Below, in pieces: positions 12,808-19,858 of a stretch of DNA of 29,716 bases (the stretch's first letter is position 1; each line of letters begins with the position of its first letter). Under the pieces are notes generated by a model. The model was not told the DNA's origin and ran no database searches. It was given only the letters and a program-made list of their open reading frames with translations. Location of the stretch: positions 1 to 29,716 of the IMG/VR virus record IMGVR_UViG_3300031774_000095. One strand, written 5' to 3'. Origin of the DNA: a virus. Made by a program: the position numbers and the translations under genes.

Positions 12808-13607
12808 TACGCTGCCTCCTTCTTCTGAGTCTTCTTGGTGGTTCCCTTCGCCGCCTTGATGTTGGCGACGATTCGCTCGCGGATCACAGACCATCCGTTC
12901 TCCGCGGGAATCTCGATCTGCGCGGGAAGTCCAAAGCGGTTCCCCGCGATGTAGCTCCCGTTCTCCTGCAGGTTGAGGAAGCGACTCCCCGTTGCCATTG
13001 ACGTGCGAACGGTGCGGTCTTCCTCTCCCCTGTCGATCGCCATCTTCTCGACTTCCAAGAAGCCAATGATGTCGACCCAGCGGCACCAGATCTCTCGGGA
13101 CCGCTTGTGCATCGCGGGCTCGACCCTCGAATAGTCTCCGAGGATCGGGTCCGGGTAGTGCTCATTCTTGGCGTGAGCAATCACGAAGACGTTCATCTTC
13201 TTCTTGCGGCAAGCCTGAAGCGCTTCGACGTAATTGCCCATGAGGGTCTCGACGGCCAGGTAGCCTTTGCCGTGCGACATCTCGCCGATGTTGGCCTTGC
13301 CAGCTTCGGTCGAGACCTTCTTCCGAGCCAGCTCCTCGAGGACCGACAAAGAGTCGACTCCGATGCTCTTGAAGTCGTGGTCTTCAGTGGCGACTTCGAC
13401 GACCTGGGCAAGGGCTTCGTCGAAGTCCTTCGGCATGGGGAGCGCCGTCGTCTTCAGAAGACCGCGACCCTCCTCGAGCGGCTGCATGAGAAGTCCGTCC
13501 ACGGAATCGACCAACGTCGTCTTCCCGGACTTCTCCGGCCCGTAGATCAGGACTGCCAGGCTCTTTGCCTGAACTCCTGAGGTAGCTTGAGAAAGAAAGG
13601 TTCCCAC
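12807..13607 (-). CDS. Sak4-like RecA-fold recombinase ATPase
   Basis: 266 residues from a GTG at 13607, chosen because AGGAGG lies six bases upstream. The longer frame from an ATG at 13655 has no such site and lies over the promoter region. Walker A GPEKSGKT at 23-30 and Walker B IGVDS near 82-86 mark a RecA-like core, as in phage AAA_24/Sak4 proteins that promote single-strand annealing. The C-terminus is Lys-rich (KGTTKKTQKKEAA). First gene of the leftward recombination operon, behind the operator at 13670-13689. Confidence 0.82.
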   Translation of the reverse strand: MGTFLSQATSGVQAKSLAVLIYGPEKSGKTTLVDSVDGLLMQPLEEGRGLLKTTALPMPKDFDEALAQVVEVATEDHDFKSIGVDSLSVLEELARKKVSTEAGKANIGEMSHGKGYLAVETLMGNYVEALQACRKKKMNVFVIAHAKNEHYPDPILGDYSRVEPAMHKRSREIWCRWVDIIGFLEVEKMAIDRGEEDRTVRTSMATGSRFLNLQENGSYIAGNRFGLPAQIEIPAENGWSVIRERIVANIKAAKGTTKKTQKKEAA

Positions 13608-13666
13608 AGTTTGCCTCCTATTAATTGCGACCCTAAAACAAGAATCGCTGTTCATTGGACTCGTAG

Positions 13667-13695
13667 AGTGTAGCCCGTTTTCGGGCTACCCGAAA
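13667..13695 (-). promoter_or_regulatory. leftward promoter with operator in its spacer
   Basis: A perfect inverted repeat (8-bp arms GTAGCCCG/CGGGCTAC around TTTT, 13670-13689) contains the operator core CCCGTTTTCGGG (13674-13685). Read leftward, the operator core is followed after one base by TACACT (13672-13667), a plausible -10, and preceded by TTTCGG (13695-13690) at a 17-bp spacing, a weak -35. The same one-base gap between operator and -10 occurs at 14865-14883. A repressor here would block RNA polymerase directly. Confidence 0.65.
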
Positions 13696-13761
13696 GCGAA
13701 AAGATGGGCGTGATCTAATCAGGCCTATTTGATAGTCTCGGAATCAAAGGGGAGGCAGCCC

Positions 13762-14307
13762 ATGGACATCAATACGGGCAGTTACACAATCAGGGTTCAG
13801 CAAGCGCATGGGCCGGACCTTGAGGCAATCTTTCGAGACATCCTGCGCGCATGGATGAAGGATGCGAATCGCTCGCCGGAGCATGTCGCGCGGGAGACGG
13901 AGCAGCCCGTCGCGAAGATCCGCGGCTACCTGAAGGGCAAGCCGATTCCGCTCGACTTCGCCTCTCGGATCTGCGCGATCTCAGGCCTGTCGTTGCACGA
14001 CCTACTTACCGGGCATAAAGCCTACGACGAGTCCCCGTCCCAGGTCGTCTCGATCAAGGACGCAATGCTGCACCGTCTTGGGACGATGATGTCGGCTGAC
14101 GACGTTCGCGTCCTCTATGACTGGATGTTCCTGTTGAACGATCACCCGGAGTTCGCGGTGGCGGTCAAAAGCTCAACGAACGTCGCCTTCCTCCTCGCAG
14201 AGGAGAATGGGATCGACACCGCGGCAGCTCGTGAGACTCTTAGAAAGATGTACGATCGGATCGCTGCGGCTGCTACGAGGCGCGAACCGCTCAGCGACCG
14301 CGGCTGA
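13762..14307 (+). CDS. helix-turn-helix regulator, repressor-like
   Basis: 181 residues from the ATG at 13762, preceded by GGGGAGG. An HTH-type segment lies at about 36-62 (SPEHVARETEQPVAKIRGYLKGK), followed by GLSLHDLLTG, a typical end of the XRE fold. The C-terminal 90 residues are helical, with no S24/LexA peptidase residues. It faces the recombination operon across the operator at 13670-13689 and converges on, and overlaps by 17 bases, the second repressor-like gene. The C-terminal halves of the two genes look related. Its targets are unknown. Confidence 0.7.
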   Translation: MDINTGSYTIRVQQAHGPDLEAIFRDILRAWMKDANRSPEHVARETEQPVAKIRGYLKGKPIPLDFASRICAISGLSLHDLLTGHKAYDESPSQVVSIKDAMLHRLGTMMSADDVRVLYDWMFLLNDHPEFAVAVKSSTNVAFLLAEENGIDTAAARETLRKMYDRIAAAATRREPLSDRG

Positions 14308-14821
14308 TCTGGCGAGCTTCTTTGCTGACCTTGCTCGAGTCCAGGCCTTGCGCTGCCGCTAAGTTGTGGACCATCTCGTTCATATTCTTGATGAATCCAG
14401 GCAAGACGTTGAGCTGATTTCCAATCATCACGGTCTCGAGCAGCGTCGCCATTGAGTCCGCAGGAAGCGAGTTCCGCAAGATCTGCCAGGTTCGATCCGC
14501 CGATCGACTCTCTCCATAGTCCGGGTGCATTTCGAAAAGCTCTCCCGGTCCCATGTCCAGCGCAATGCACATTCGCGCAAGAGTCTCTACTCGAGTCCCC
14601 TGGTCCATTCCGTCGTCGATGAATGCGGCGAAGGTTTGCTGACGCACGCCCAGGCGCTGGGCCATCGCTCGAGTGGAGAGTCCCCAAGCATTCTTGAGAT
14701 CAATCACGACTCCCCGGAGAACGTCATTCAAGTCGGGGCCGGTTCGCTTTTCGCGGCGGCCAGAGTCCAGGATTTCGACTTCTAACGTCTTGAGCTTCGG
14801 GCGTCGGGTTCGGTTAGCCAA
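14291..14821 (-). CDS. XRE-family repressor, likely CI-like
   Basis: 176 residues from a TTG at 14821, which has AAAGGAA upstream. Another TTG at 14860 would add 13 residues but lacks a ribosome-binding site. After a basic N-terminal arm, an HTH lies at about 47-70 (LSTRAMAQRLGVRQQTFAAF) followed by LARMCIALDMGPGELF. The C-terminal region is helical, without a LexA-type peptidase domain. It is divergent from the Cro-like gene across two operator sites, the position of a lambda-type cI. Repressor identity is inferred from position and fold. Confidence 0.72.
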   Translation of the reverse strand: MANRTRRPKLKTLEVEILDSGRREKRTGPDLNDVLRGVVIDLKNAWGLSTRAMAQRLGVRQQTFAAFIDDGMDQGTRVETLARMCIALDMGPGELFEMHPDYGESRSADRTWQILRNSLPADSMATLLETVMIGNQLNVLPGFIKNMNEMVHNLAAAQGLDSSKVSKEARQISRGR

Positions 14822-14841
14822 GGTGGTTCCTTTGGTCGCGA

Positions 14842-14883
14842 GCTGTTTTCGGGGTCCCAATGGAACCGAAAACGGGTTATAAT
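14842..14883 (+). promoter_or_regulatory. PR-like promoter with two operators
   Basis: Operators GCTGTTTTCGGG (14842-14853) and ACCGAAAACGGG (14865-14876), centres 23 bp apart, lie between the divergent repressor and Cro-like genes. A perfect -10 TATAAT occupies 14878-14883, one base after the second operator. The -35 (around 14855-14860, TCCCAA) is poor. Transcription should begin near 14890, only about three bases before the ATG of the Cro-like gene at 14893. Confidence 0.75.
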
Positions 14884-14892
14884 GCTCGGTCT

Positions 14893-15117
14893 ATGACCCT
14901 TGCAACATACCTAAAACGAGAAGGACTGTCGCAAACAGCTTTCTCTAGGCTTTCTGGAGTCACTCAAAGCCGCATCAATGCCATTTGCCAGGGAGAAGGG
15001 ACGACCGCTCTGACCGCTCTTCTTGTGATGCGGGCAGCTCCAGAGGTTGGGCTGATCGACTTGATCGGCGAGGAGAAACGAAGGTTCCTCGAGCAATCGG
15101 GCGGATTCATTGGCTGA
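14893..15117 (+). CDS. Cro-like small helix-turn-helix protein
   Basis: 74 residues from the ATG at 14893. An upstream in-frame ATG at 14860 lies inside the promoter and would precede the start of transcription. The HTH runs from about residue 13 to 34 (SQTAFSRLSGVTQSRINAIC), followed by a short helical tail with no dimerisation domain beyond it, the size of lambda Cro. No ribosome-binding site is visible and the expected transcript start is within a few bases of the ATG, so translation may be leaderless. Overlaps the next gene by eight bases. Confidence 0.75.
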   Translation: MTLATYLKREGLSQTAFSRLSGVTQSRINAICQGEGTTALTALLVMRAAPEVGLIDLIGEEKRRFLEQSGGFIG

Positions 15118-15898
15118 TCCCCAACTCGAGAACGGATACACGCGCATTGCCGACGAGCTTCTTGAGGCGTTGTGCCGTGCGCAGCTGACCGCCCGGCAAT
15201 ACAGCGTTGTCCTGGCCCTGGTCCGGAAGACTTACGGATACGGGAAGAAGCGGGACCAGCTCAGCGCCAGCCAGCTCGAGGAACTGACAGGGATCGCTCG
15301 CTCCAAGATTCCCGCAGTCCTCACCGAGCTGGCGCGACTTCGCGTGATCGAAATCCACGGGGAGAGACGCCACGGGAAGATCCCCACGCTGTCGATCCAA
15401 AAGGATCATTCGCGGTGGGGTCTGAAGCATTCGGAAGATGCCCCCAAGTTGGTAGCAACTGAGATGCCCCCAACTCGGCTCCCAGATGCCCCCAAGTTGG
15501 TAGCACTAGATGCCCCCAAGTTGGGGGCACACAATAGAGAAGAAACAATAGACAAGAAAGAAAGTATAAAGAGCGTGAAGCGGGTGCGCTTTGGGAAGCT
15601 CCTTCCTCTTCTTGCTCCGGATACTGTCGACGCTTGGATCGCCATTCGGCCAGGCGGTCGCGAGTATTCCGCCGACGAAGTTCAAGCCTTCTACCTCGCT
15701 GCGCGTCCTGCTCTTGTCGCTGCGGACAAAGAGCCTCTTTCATCTGCGCGAAAATTATTCGCCTCGGCGAAGCCACATCAAGTCCGGCAAGCGGTCCTGT
15801 GGGTTGAGACGCAAGCCTTGGAGGCAATGCGAATCTCTGACGACCGCGCGTTGGATTCTTTTGATGACTTCGTCGAGGCGTTTGGTCTTCATCAATAG
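15110..15898 (+). CDS. replication initiator, lambda O-like
   Basis: 262 residues from a TTG at 15110. The N-terminal stretch (PQLENGYTRIADELLEAL, then VVLALVRKTYGYGKK) is the signature of the phage_rep_O DNA-binding domain (about 1-95). The middle (110-140) is a repeated DAPKLV-type stretch that exists because the DNA there carries four iterons. The C-terminal domain (150-262) should contact the helicase encoded next. As in lambda, the protein would bind the origin inside its own gene and load the helicase. Overlaps the Cro-like gene by eight bases. Confidence 0.88.
   Translation: MADPQLENGYTRIADELLEALCRAQLTARQYSVVLALVRKTYGYGKKRDQLSASQLEELTGIARSKIPAVLTELARLRVIEIHGERRHGKIPTLSIQKDHSRWGLKHSEDAPKLVATEMPPTRLPDAPKLVALDAPKLGAHNREETIDKKESIKSVKRVRFGKLLPLLAPDTVDAWIAIRPGGREYSADEVQAFYLAARPALVAADKEPLSSARKLFASAKPHQVRQAVLWVETQALEAMRISDDRALDSFDDFVEAFGLHQ
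15437..15580 (+). other. replication origin: four iterons plus AT-rich unwinding segment
   Basis: Iterons GATGCCCCCAAGTTGG at 15437-15452, 15485-15500 and 15509-15524, and a variant GATGCCCCCAACTCGG at 15463-15478. The fourth extends into a 19-bp palindrome (15511-15529, TGCCCCCAA-G-TTGGGGGCA). From 15529 to about 15575 the DNA is A-rich and purine-rich, unlike anything else in this GC-rich window, and fits a DNA unwinding element. The order iterons then AT-rich stretch inside the O-like gene is that of lambda ori. Confidence 0.82.
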
Positions 15899-15919
15899 AA
15901 AACAGTAAGGGGGCAGCAA

Positions 15920-16942
15920 TTGACCGAGATTGAAGAAGTCCAGAAAGTCGCGGAGTCTCACGGGGAGAAGACGGCGCTCGAGATGGTCGCATTCCTTCGC
16001 CAGATTCAGGAAGACTACTCGCTCGAAGCGCTTGCCTGGTATTACCAGAATGGGATTGCATATCACGGCGTGGGCGACTTCCTCGAGGCTTTCCGCAATG
16101 ACGAAGGGATCGAGGATCTTCGTGCTGAAGTCCACGGCATGGCGGCGAAGATCGAGACACTACCCGGACGGCAGCTACTTGCCGAACTTCGTGCGGGATT
16201 GAACACCCGACTTGATCCAATCGAGTGGCAAGACGCCGATGACGTCCACATGGAGGATTCGCCTCACTTCCCATCGAGCTGCGCGCCCATCGACGAGATC
16301 CTTGACGGCAAGGGGCTTTACGGGGTCACGACGATTGCGGGAGCGCCAAAGGTCGGGAAGTCCTTGATGGCACTCTCGTGCGCGATCGAAAGCGCACGCG
16401 CGGGCTGGCGCGTGATCTATTGCAACGCCGAGATGAGCCGCGCCCACTTCGGCCAGCGGCTTCGCAACTACATGGGGCGGGTCGATCCGATTGTCGCAGA
16501 GCAGCTGAAGATCGCTCACGTCACAACAGGAATCTCGCAGAGCTTCCTTTTGGATGCTCTTGTCGATGAGCGGGTTGAGGCCGTAGACGACCGGCTCTTG
16601 ATTGTCTTGGACTCGATCAACCGAATTGTTGACATGGGGACGACCGAGGAGAGCGAAGCCGGCTACTGGCGATTGCTTCGTGACTGGTCAGCCTGGGCGA
16701 TGAACACACGCCGCTCGACCGAGGGCGCGGTTAGCTGGGTGATCGTTTCAGAGCTAGCGCAGCACGGCGGCGTCAAAGGACGCTCGCTCGAGTACCTCTC
16801 AGACGTGGTCGTCAGGATCAATGCGACCGGAACGGATGACATTGTCGAGGTCGATATTCCCTACTCCCGCGCGACGCGCGGAGGATATATCGGGGCTCTA
16901 CGGCGGGACTTCAAGACCGGTCGATTCTTGCGGGGGAATTAG
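15920..16942 (+). CDS. DnaB-like replicative helicase (RecA-fold ATPase)
   Basis: 340 residues from a TTG at 15920 with AAGGGGG upstream. Walker A GAPKVGKS at 141-148, Walker B LLIVLDS at 226-232, and a later SELAQHGG segment form the RecA core of a DnaB/RepA-type hexameric helicase. The N-terminal 120 residues are helical and may contact the initiator. The gene directly follows the O-like initiator with 21 bases between, so the pair forms the replication operon. It could alternatively be a RepA-like ATPase, but the replicative role is well supported by context. Confidence 0.82.
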   Translation: MTEIEEVQKVAESHGEKTALEMVAFLRQIQEDYSLEALAWYYQNGIAYHGVGDFLEAFRNDEGIEDLRAEVHGMAAKIETLPGRQLLAELRAGLNTRLDPIEWQDADDVHMEDSPHFPSSCAPIDEILDGKGLYGVTTIAGAPKVGKSLMALSCAIESARAGWRVIYCNAEMSRAHFGQRLRNYMGRVDPIVAEQLKIAHVTTGISQSFLLDALVDERVEAVDDRLLIVLDSINRIVDMGTTEESEAGYWRLLRDWSAWAMNTRRSTEGAVSWVIVSELAQHGGVKGRSLEYLSDVVVRINATGTDDIVEVDIPYSRATRGGYIGALRRDFKTGRFLRGN

Positions 16943-16945
16943 GCA

Positions 16946-17116
16946 ATGCAATGCGAAGCGCTTTACCGCGAAGGGCGATGCGAAAAGGAGGCGACGCAGT
17001 TCTACATGCCGCCCGTCGACGATTTTGAAGTGACGCCGGTTCTCTTCTGTGATGCCTGCGTTCGTCTTGCGGTCAGCGAAGAGCCGAAGCGAGAGAAAGT
17101 AAGGGAGTCGGGATGA
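16946..17116 (+). CDS. small Cys-rich (zinc-binding) protein
   Basis: 56 residues starting MQCEALYREGRCEKEAT. Cys3, Cys12 and the later FCDACVRLA pair give a four-Cys site of treble-clef or zinc-ribbon type. Starts three bases after the helicase stop and ends in an ATGA overlap with the resolvase gene, so it is embedded in the replication operon. A GGGGGAA run serves as ribosome-binding site. Role unknown, perhaps a nucleic-acid-binding accessory protein. Confidence 0.65.
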   Translation: MQCEALYREGRCEKEATQFYMPPVDDFEVTPVLFCDACVRLAVSEEPKREKVRESG

Positions 17117-17586
17117 GAGTGATAGGTCTCGATCTGGGGACAAAATTAGGATACGCCTGGACCAACGACGGGAAGGTTCGCTCGAGGGATTCCGGCGTGG
17201 CCGACTTCTCTCCAAAGCGCTCAGAAGGTGGCGGGATGCGCTTCCTACGCTTTCGAACTTTCCTGGCAGAACTGGTCTACGAGCCTGCCGAGACTGTCAT
17301 CTTCTACGAACTCGTCGCGCCCCAGGCTCATCGCGGAGGCAGTGCTGCCCACGTCTTCGGTGGTTTCCTCGGCGTTCTTTCGGAGTTCTGCGAAGGCTCT
17401 TCGCCACCAATCCCATACCAGGGAATCCCAATCGCGACCATCAAGCGCGAAGCCACAGGGAAGGGAAACTCGGGCAAGCCTCTTGTCTTGGCAGCCGCCT
17501 TCTCGAAGTTCGGTCCAGTCAAGAGCGAGGACGCAGCGGATGCGCTTTGGACTCTTGCCTGTGGCATGAAGGAACTAAACAAATGA
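17113..17586 (+). CDS. RuvC-like Holliday-junction resolvase
   Basis: 157 residues. The RNase H fold is visible from the start: strand VIGLDLGTKLGYA with Asp7, FYELV with Glu66, and the late helix SEDAADALW with Asp140 and Asp143. The four acidic residues bind the catalytic metal ions. It should cut branched replication or recombination intermediates before packaging. ATG overlaps the upstream stop (ATGA) and the stop overlaps the next ATG. Confidence 0.85.
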   Translation: MRVIGLDLGTKLGYAWTNDGKVRSRDSGVADFSPKRSEGGGMRFLRFRTFLAELVYEPAETVIFYELVAPQAHRGGSAAHVFGGFLGVLSEFCEGSSPPIPYQGIPIATIKREATGKGNSGKPLVLAAAFSKFGPVKSEDAADALWTLACGMKELNK

Positions 17587-17891
17587 GCCAGGAAGAACCT
17601 CTCGAGGAAGTCCTCGAGCCTGCAAACCACTTCGACTTGCTGCGCATCGACCCACTTCAAGCGATCAACGAGAAGTCGCGACGCGGGAGACAGCGCTATG
17701 GGGCCGAGTGGGTCGGCCATCGGCCGATCCTCGAGGCGCACGACGAGGCGCTCGACTTGGGAGCCTATCTCTTCTTCGAACTCGAGAAGGGTGAACTCGA
17801 CAGGCAGCTCATCGAGGAGCTGATCCGTCAAACGCTGAACCTGATCCAAGGCGTTCGGGTAGCAGCAAAGACCTTGGAGGAGACTCAATGA
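17583..17891 (+). CDS. hypothetical protein, MazG-like helical pattern
   Basis: 102 residues from the ATG at 17583 (ATGA overlap with the resolvase stop). The segment RRGRQRYGAEWVG followed by EAHDEALDLGAYLFFELEKGE recalls the core helix pair of phage MazG-like nucleotide pyrophosphohydrolases, with acidic residues on one face. The classical EExxE and ExxD set is not fully present, so the match is weak. Position between replication and modification genes would fit a nucleotide-pool function. Otherwise unknown. Confidence 0.55.
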   Translation: MSQEEPLEEVLEPANHFDLLRIDPLQAINEKSRRGRQRYGAEWVGHRPILEAHDEALDLGAYLFFELEKGELDRQLIEELIRQTLNLIQGVRVAAKTLEETQ

Positions 17892-18382
17892 GCTGGAAAG
17901 ATCGTGTAAAGGAATTTCGGCGGGTTCCTGTTGCTGAGCTACAGGCGAACCCGAAGAACTGGCGGGAGCATCCGAAGGAGCAGCAAGAAGCGCTTTCGGG
18001 GGTACTCGAGGAGGTTGGGATTGCGGGAGCGCTACTCGCTCGAGAGACGCCCGATGGTCTCGAGCTGATCGATGGGCACTTGCGTTCCGAGATGAATCAA
18101 GAAGTCGACTGGCCTGTTCTCGTGCTTGATGTCAACGAGGAGGAAGCTGACAAGCTCCTGGCCTCCATCGATCCGATCGCTGCAATGGCTCTCAAGAACG
18201 AATCCTCCTTAAATGACCTTCTCGCAGGTATTGAGGCAGAGAATGCTTCTTTTGCGAAGCTGCTCAAGGGACTCGAGACCAAGATCCCTGAGGCCCCGGA
18301 CGACTTCAGCGACTTCGACGAGGACATCGAGACGCAGCACGAGTGCCCGAGCTGCGGCTACCGCTGGAGCGGCGGGGAGTGA
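17888..18382 (+). CDS. ParB-like nuclease-domain protein with C-terminal zinc ribbon
   Basis: 164 residues. The N-terminal domain (PVAELQANPKNWREHPKEQ, then DGLELIDGHLRSEM near 57-70) is the ParB/Srx-type fold seen in phage ParB-like proteins, with the conserved IDGHLR in place of the usual GxxR box. A C-terminal HECPSCGYRWSGGE is a zinc knuckle. In phages such genes often stand next to DNA methyltransferases, as here (GTGA overlap with the following methyltransferase). It could be a DNA-binding adaptor for modification or packaging. Enzymatic activity is not evident. Confidence 0.72.
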   Translation: MSWKDRVKEFRRVPVAELQANPKNWREHPKEQQEALSGVLEEVGIAGALLARETPDGLELIDGHLRSEMNQEVDWPVLVLDVNEEEADKLLASIDPIAAMALKNESSLNDLLAGIEAENASFAKLLKGLETKIPEAPDDFSDFDEDIETQHECPSCGYRWSGGE

Positions 18383-19695
18383 CTCTCTGGCTTCATCGTG
18401 GAGCGCATGGGTACTTCCCCGGAGACAAGAGGAACCTCGACACAGGTCCCTGCCCCACGGTTCTGGCCGGCGGCAACCTGGGAGCTGAATACTGGCTCGA
18501 GGATGATGGGAGAGAGTTCGTGCCTGATACCAGCAAGCCGGCCTATCGCGTACCCACGATGGATGAGATCCGCGCGATCCCCTGGAATGGCCTCACGGTC
18601 GCTTCGACATTCAGCGGCTGTGGAGGCTCTTGTCTGGGGTATCGCATGGCAGGCTTCCGCGTAGTCTGGGCAAACGAGTTCGTCCCTGCGGCTCAGGACA
18701 GCTACAACGCCAACAAAGCCGAGGCCTGCTACCTCGACTCGAGGGACATTCGAACCGTCAAGTCTGAAGAGATCCTCGAGCAGACAGGTCTTGCTCGAGG
18801 GGAACTCGACCTCTTCGATGGCTCCCCCCCCTGCCAGGCGTTCTCGACTGCGGGAAAGCGAGAGAAGGGCTGGGGCACCGAGAAGAAATACGAGCATGGG
18901 GCGACGCAGAAGAACGAGAGGCTCTTCGACGACTACATTCGCCTCCTCGATGGCTTGCAGCCGAAGACCTTCGTCGCGGAGAATGTCTCGGGCCTGGTCA
19001 AAGGCACCGCGAAGGGGATGTTTTTGGAGATCCTTCGAGGTCTCAAGGCCTGCGGTTACCGCGTCAAGTGCAAGCAACTCGACGCACAGTGGCTCGGCGT
19101 CCCCCAGATGCGGCAGCGCGTGATCTTCGTCGGCGTGCGAGAAGACCTCGGGCTCGAGCCTGTGCATCCGAAGCCTCTTCAGTACCGCTACAGCGTTCGC
19201 GACGCGATTCCGAATGCGCTCTTCGTGCCGTACATGACCACGGGGAAGACGCCAGTTCAACGAACGGCTGACAAGCCTTGCCCCACCGTCACCACTTTCA
19301 ACGTGAGCGGGGCAGGCGACAAGATTGAAGTCGAGGGCAGTCACGAGGGATGGTACTCGGGAAGCCTCGAGGGCTATGCGACAGGCGAGGAGTGGGACAA
19401 GATCAAGCCAGGAGAAGCCTCGAAGAAGTATTTCAACCTCAAAAGAGCACATCCTGACAAGCCAAGCGGGACCATCCTCGCCTCGCATGGAACTCCTGGC
19501 AGTTCCGGCGTAGCTCACCCGACCGAGAAGAGGAAGTTCACGATCCCCGAGCTGAAGCGGATCTGCGGCTTCCCGGACGACTTCATTCTCAAGGGGACCT
19601 ATGCGCAGCAGTGGGAGCGCTTGGGGAACTCGGTTCCGCCCGTGATGATGCACAAGGTCGCAGAAGCCATCCGGAGCGGAATCTTCGACAAGTGA
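18379..19695 (+). CDS. DNA (cytosine-5) methyltransferase
   Basis: 438 residues from the GTG at 18379 (GTGA overlap with the ParB-like stop). Motif I STFSGCGG (76-83), motif IV DGSPPCQAFS with catalytic Cys152, motif VI ENV (201-203), motif VIII QMRQRV (243-248), SVRDAI and motif X GNSVPP near the C-terminus are all intact. A target-recognition region lies before motif IX/X, near residues 290-360. About 70 residues precede motif I and include a PCPTVLAGG segment like that in the recognition region. No restriction enzyme is nearby, so this is a solitary methyltransferase, probably protecting phage DNA. Its target is unknown. Confidence 0.92.
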   Translation: MTLWLHRGAHGYFPGDKRNLDTGPCPTVLAGGNLGAEYWLEDDGREFVPDTSKPAYRVPTMDEIRAIPWNGLTVASTFSGCGGSCLGYRMAGFRVVWANEFVPAAQDSYNANKAEACYLDSRDIRTVKSEEILEQTGLARGELDLFDGSPPCQAFSTAGKREKGWGTEKKYEHGATQKNERLFDDYIRLLDGLQPKTFVAENVSGLVKGTAKGMFLEILRGLKACGYRVKCKQLDAQWLGVPQMRQRVIFVGVREDLGLEPVHPKPLQYRYSVRDAIPNALFVPYMTTGKTPVQRTADKPCPTVTTFNVSGAGDKIEVEGSHEGWYSGSLEGYATGEEWDKIKPGEASKKYFNLKRAHPDKPSGTILASHGTPGSSGVAHPTEKRKFTIPELKRICGFPDDFILKGTYAQQWERLGNSVPPVMMHKVAEAIRSGIFDK

Positions 19696-19835
19696 AGTTC
19701 CCCCCGATTCGCATCTCGATTCCAGTCTCGACCTTGTGGCGAAAGCTCCACGAGTACCGTCGGAAGAGACAGCTCGAGCGCTTCCGGCAGCGTCGGAAGA
19801 AGGCTCGGGCAAGACGCTCGCGAGGTACTTCCTAA
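19692..19835 (+). CDS. very small basic protein
   Basis: 47 residues from the GTG at 19692, which overlaps the methyltransferase stop (GTGA). Over one third Arg or Lys: LWRKLHEYRRKRQLERF continues into an Arg/Lys-rich tail. Likely an RNA- or DNA-binding helix, but a spurious frame is possible because the ribosome-binding site is poor. Confidence 0.5.
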   Translation: MKFPPIRISIPVSTLWRKLHEYRRKRQLERFRQRRKKARARRSRGTS

Positions 19836-19858
19836 GCGCATCAATGAGGGTCTGGCTA

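Noticed and set aside
13670-13689. Rho-independent terminator
   Set aside because: A perfect stem but no T tract on either strand, and the core matches the operator consensus found at six other places.
14860-14892. Longer N-terminus of the Cro-like protein from an ATG at 14860
   Set aside because: This ATG lies upstream of the -10 box of the promoter, so it would not be in the transcript from that promoter.
15437-15530. CRISPR array or coding-region microsatellite
   Set aside because: Units are only 16 bp with 6-10 bp between them and sit in an O-like gene before an AT-rich segment; this is an iteron origin, not a CRISPR.
15896-15907. Eighth operator (AGAAAACAGT) before the helicase, and similar half-sites at 19966 and 24470
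   Set aside because: Only one half of the palindrome matches and the sites are in coding DNA or at a gene junction without a promoter pattern; they were left out of the set.
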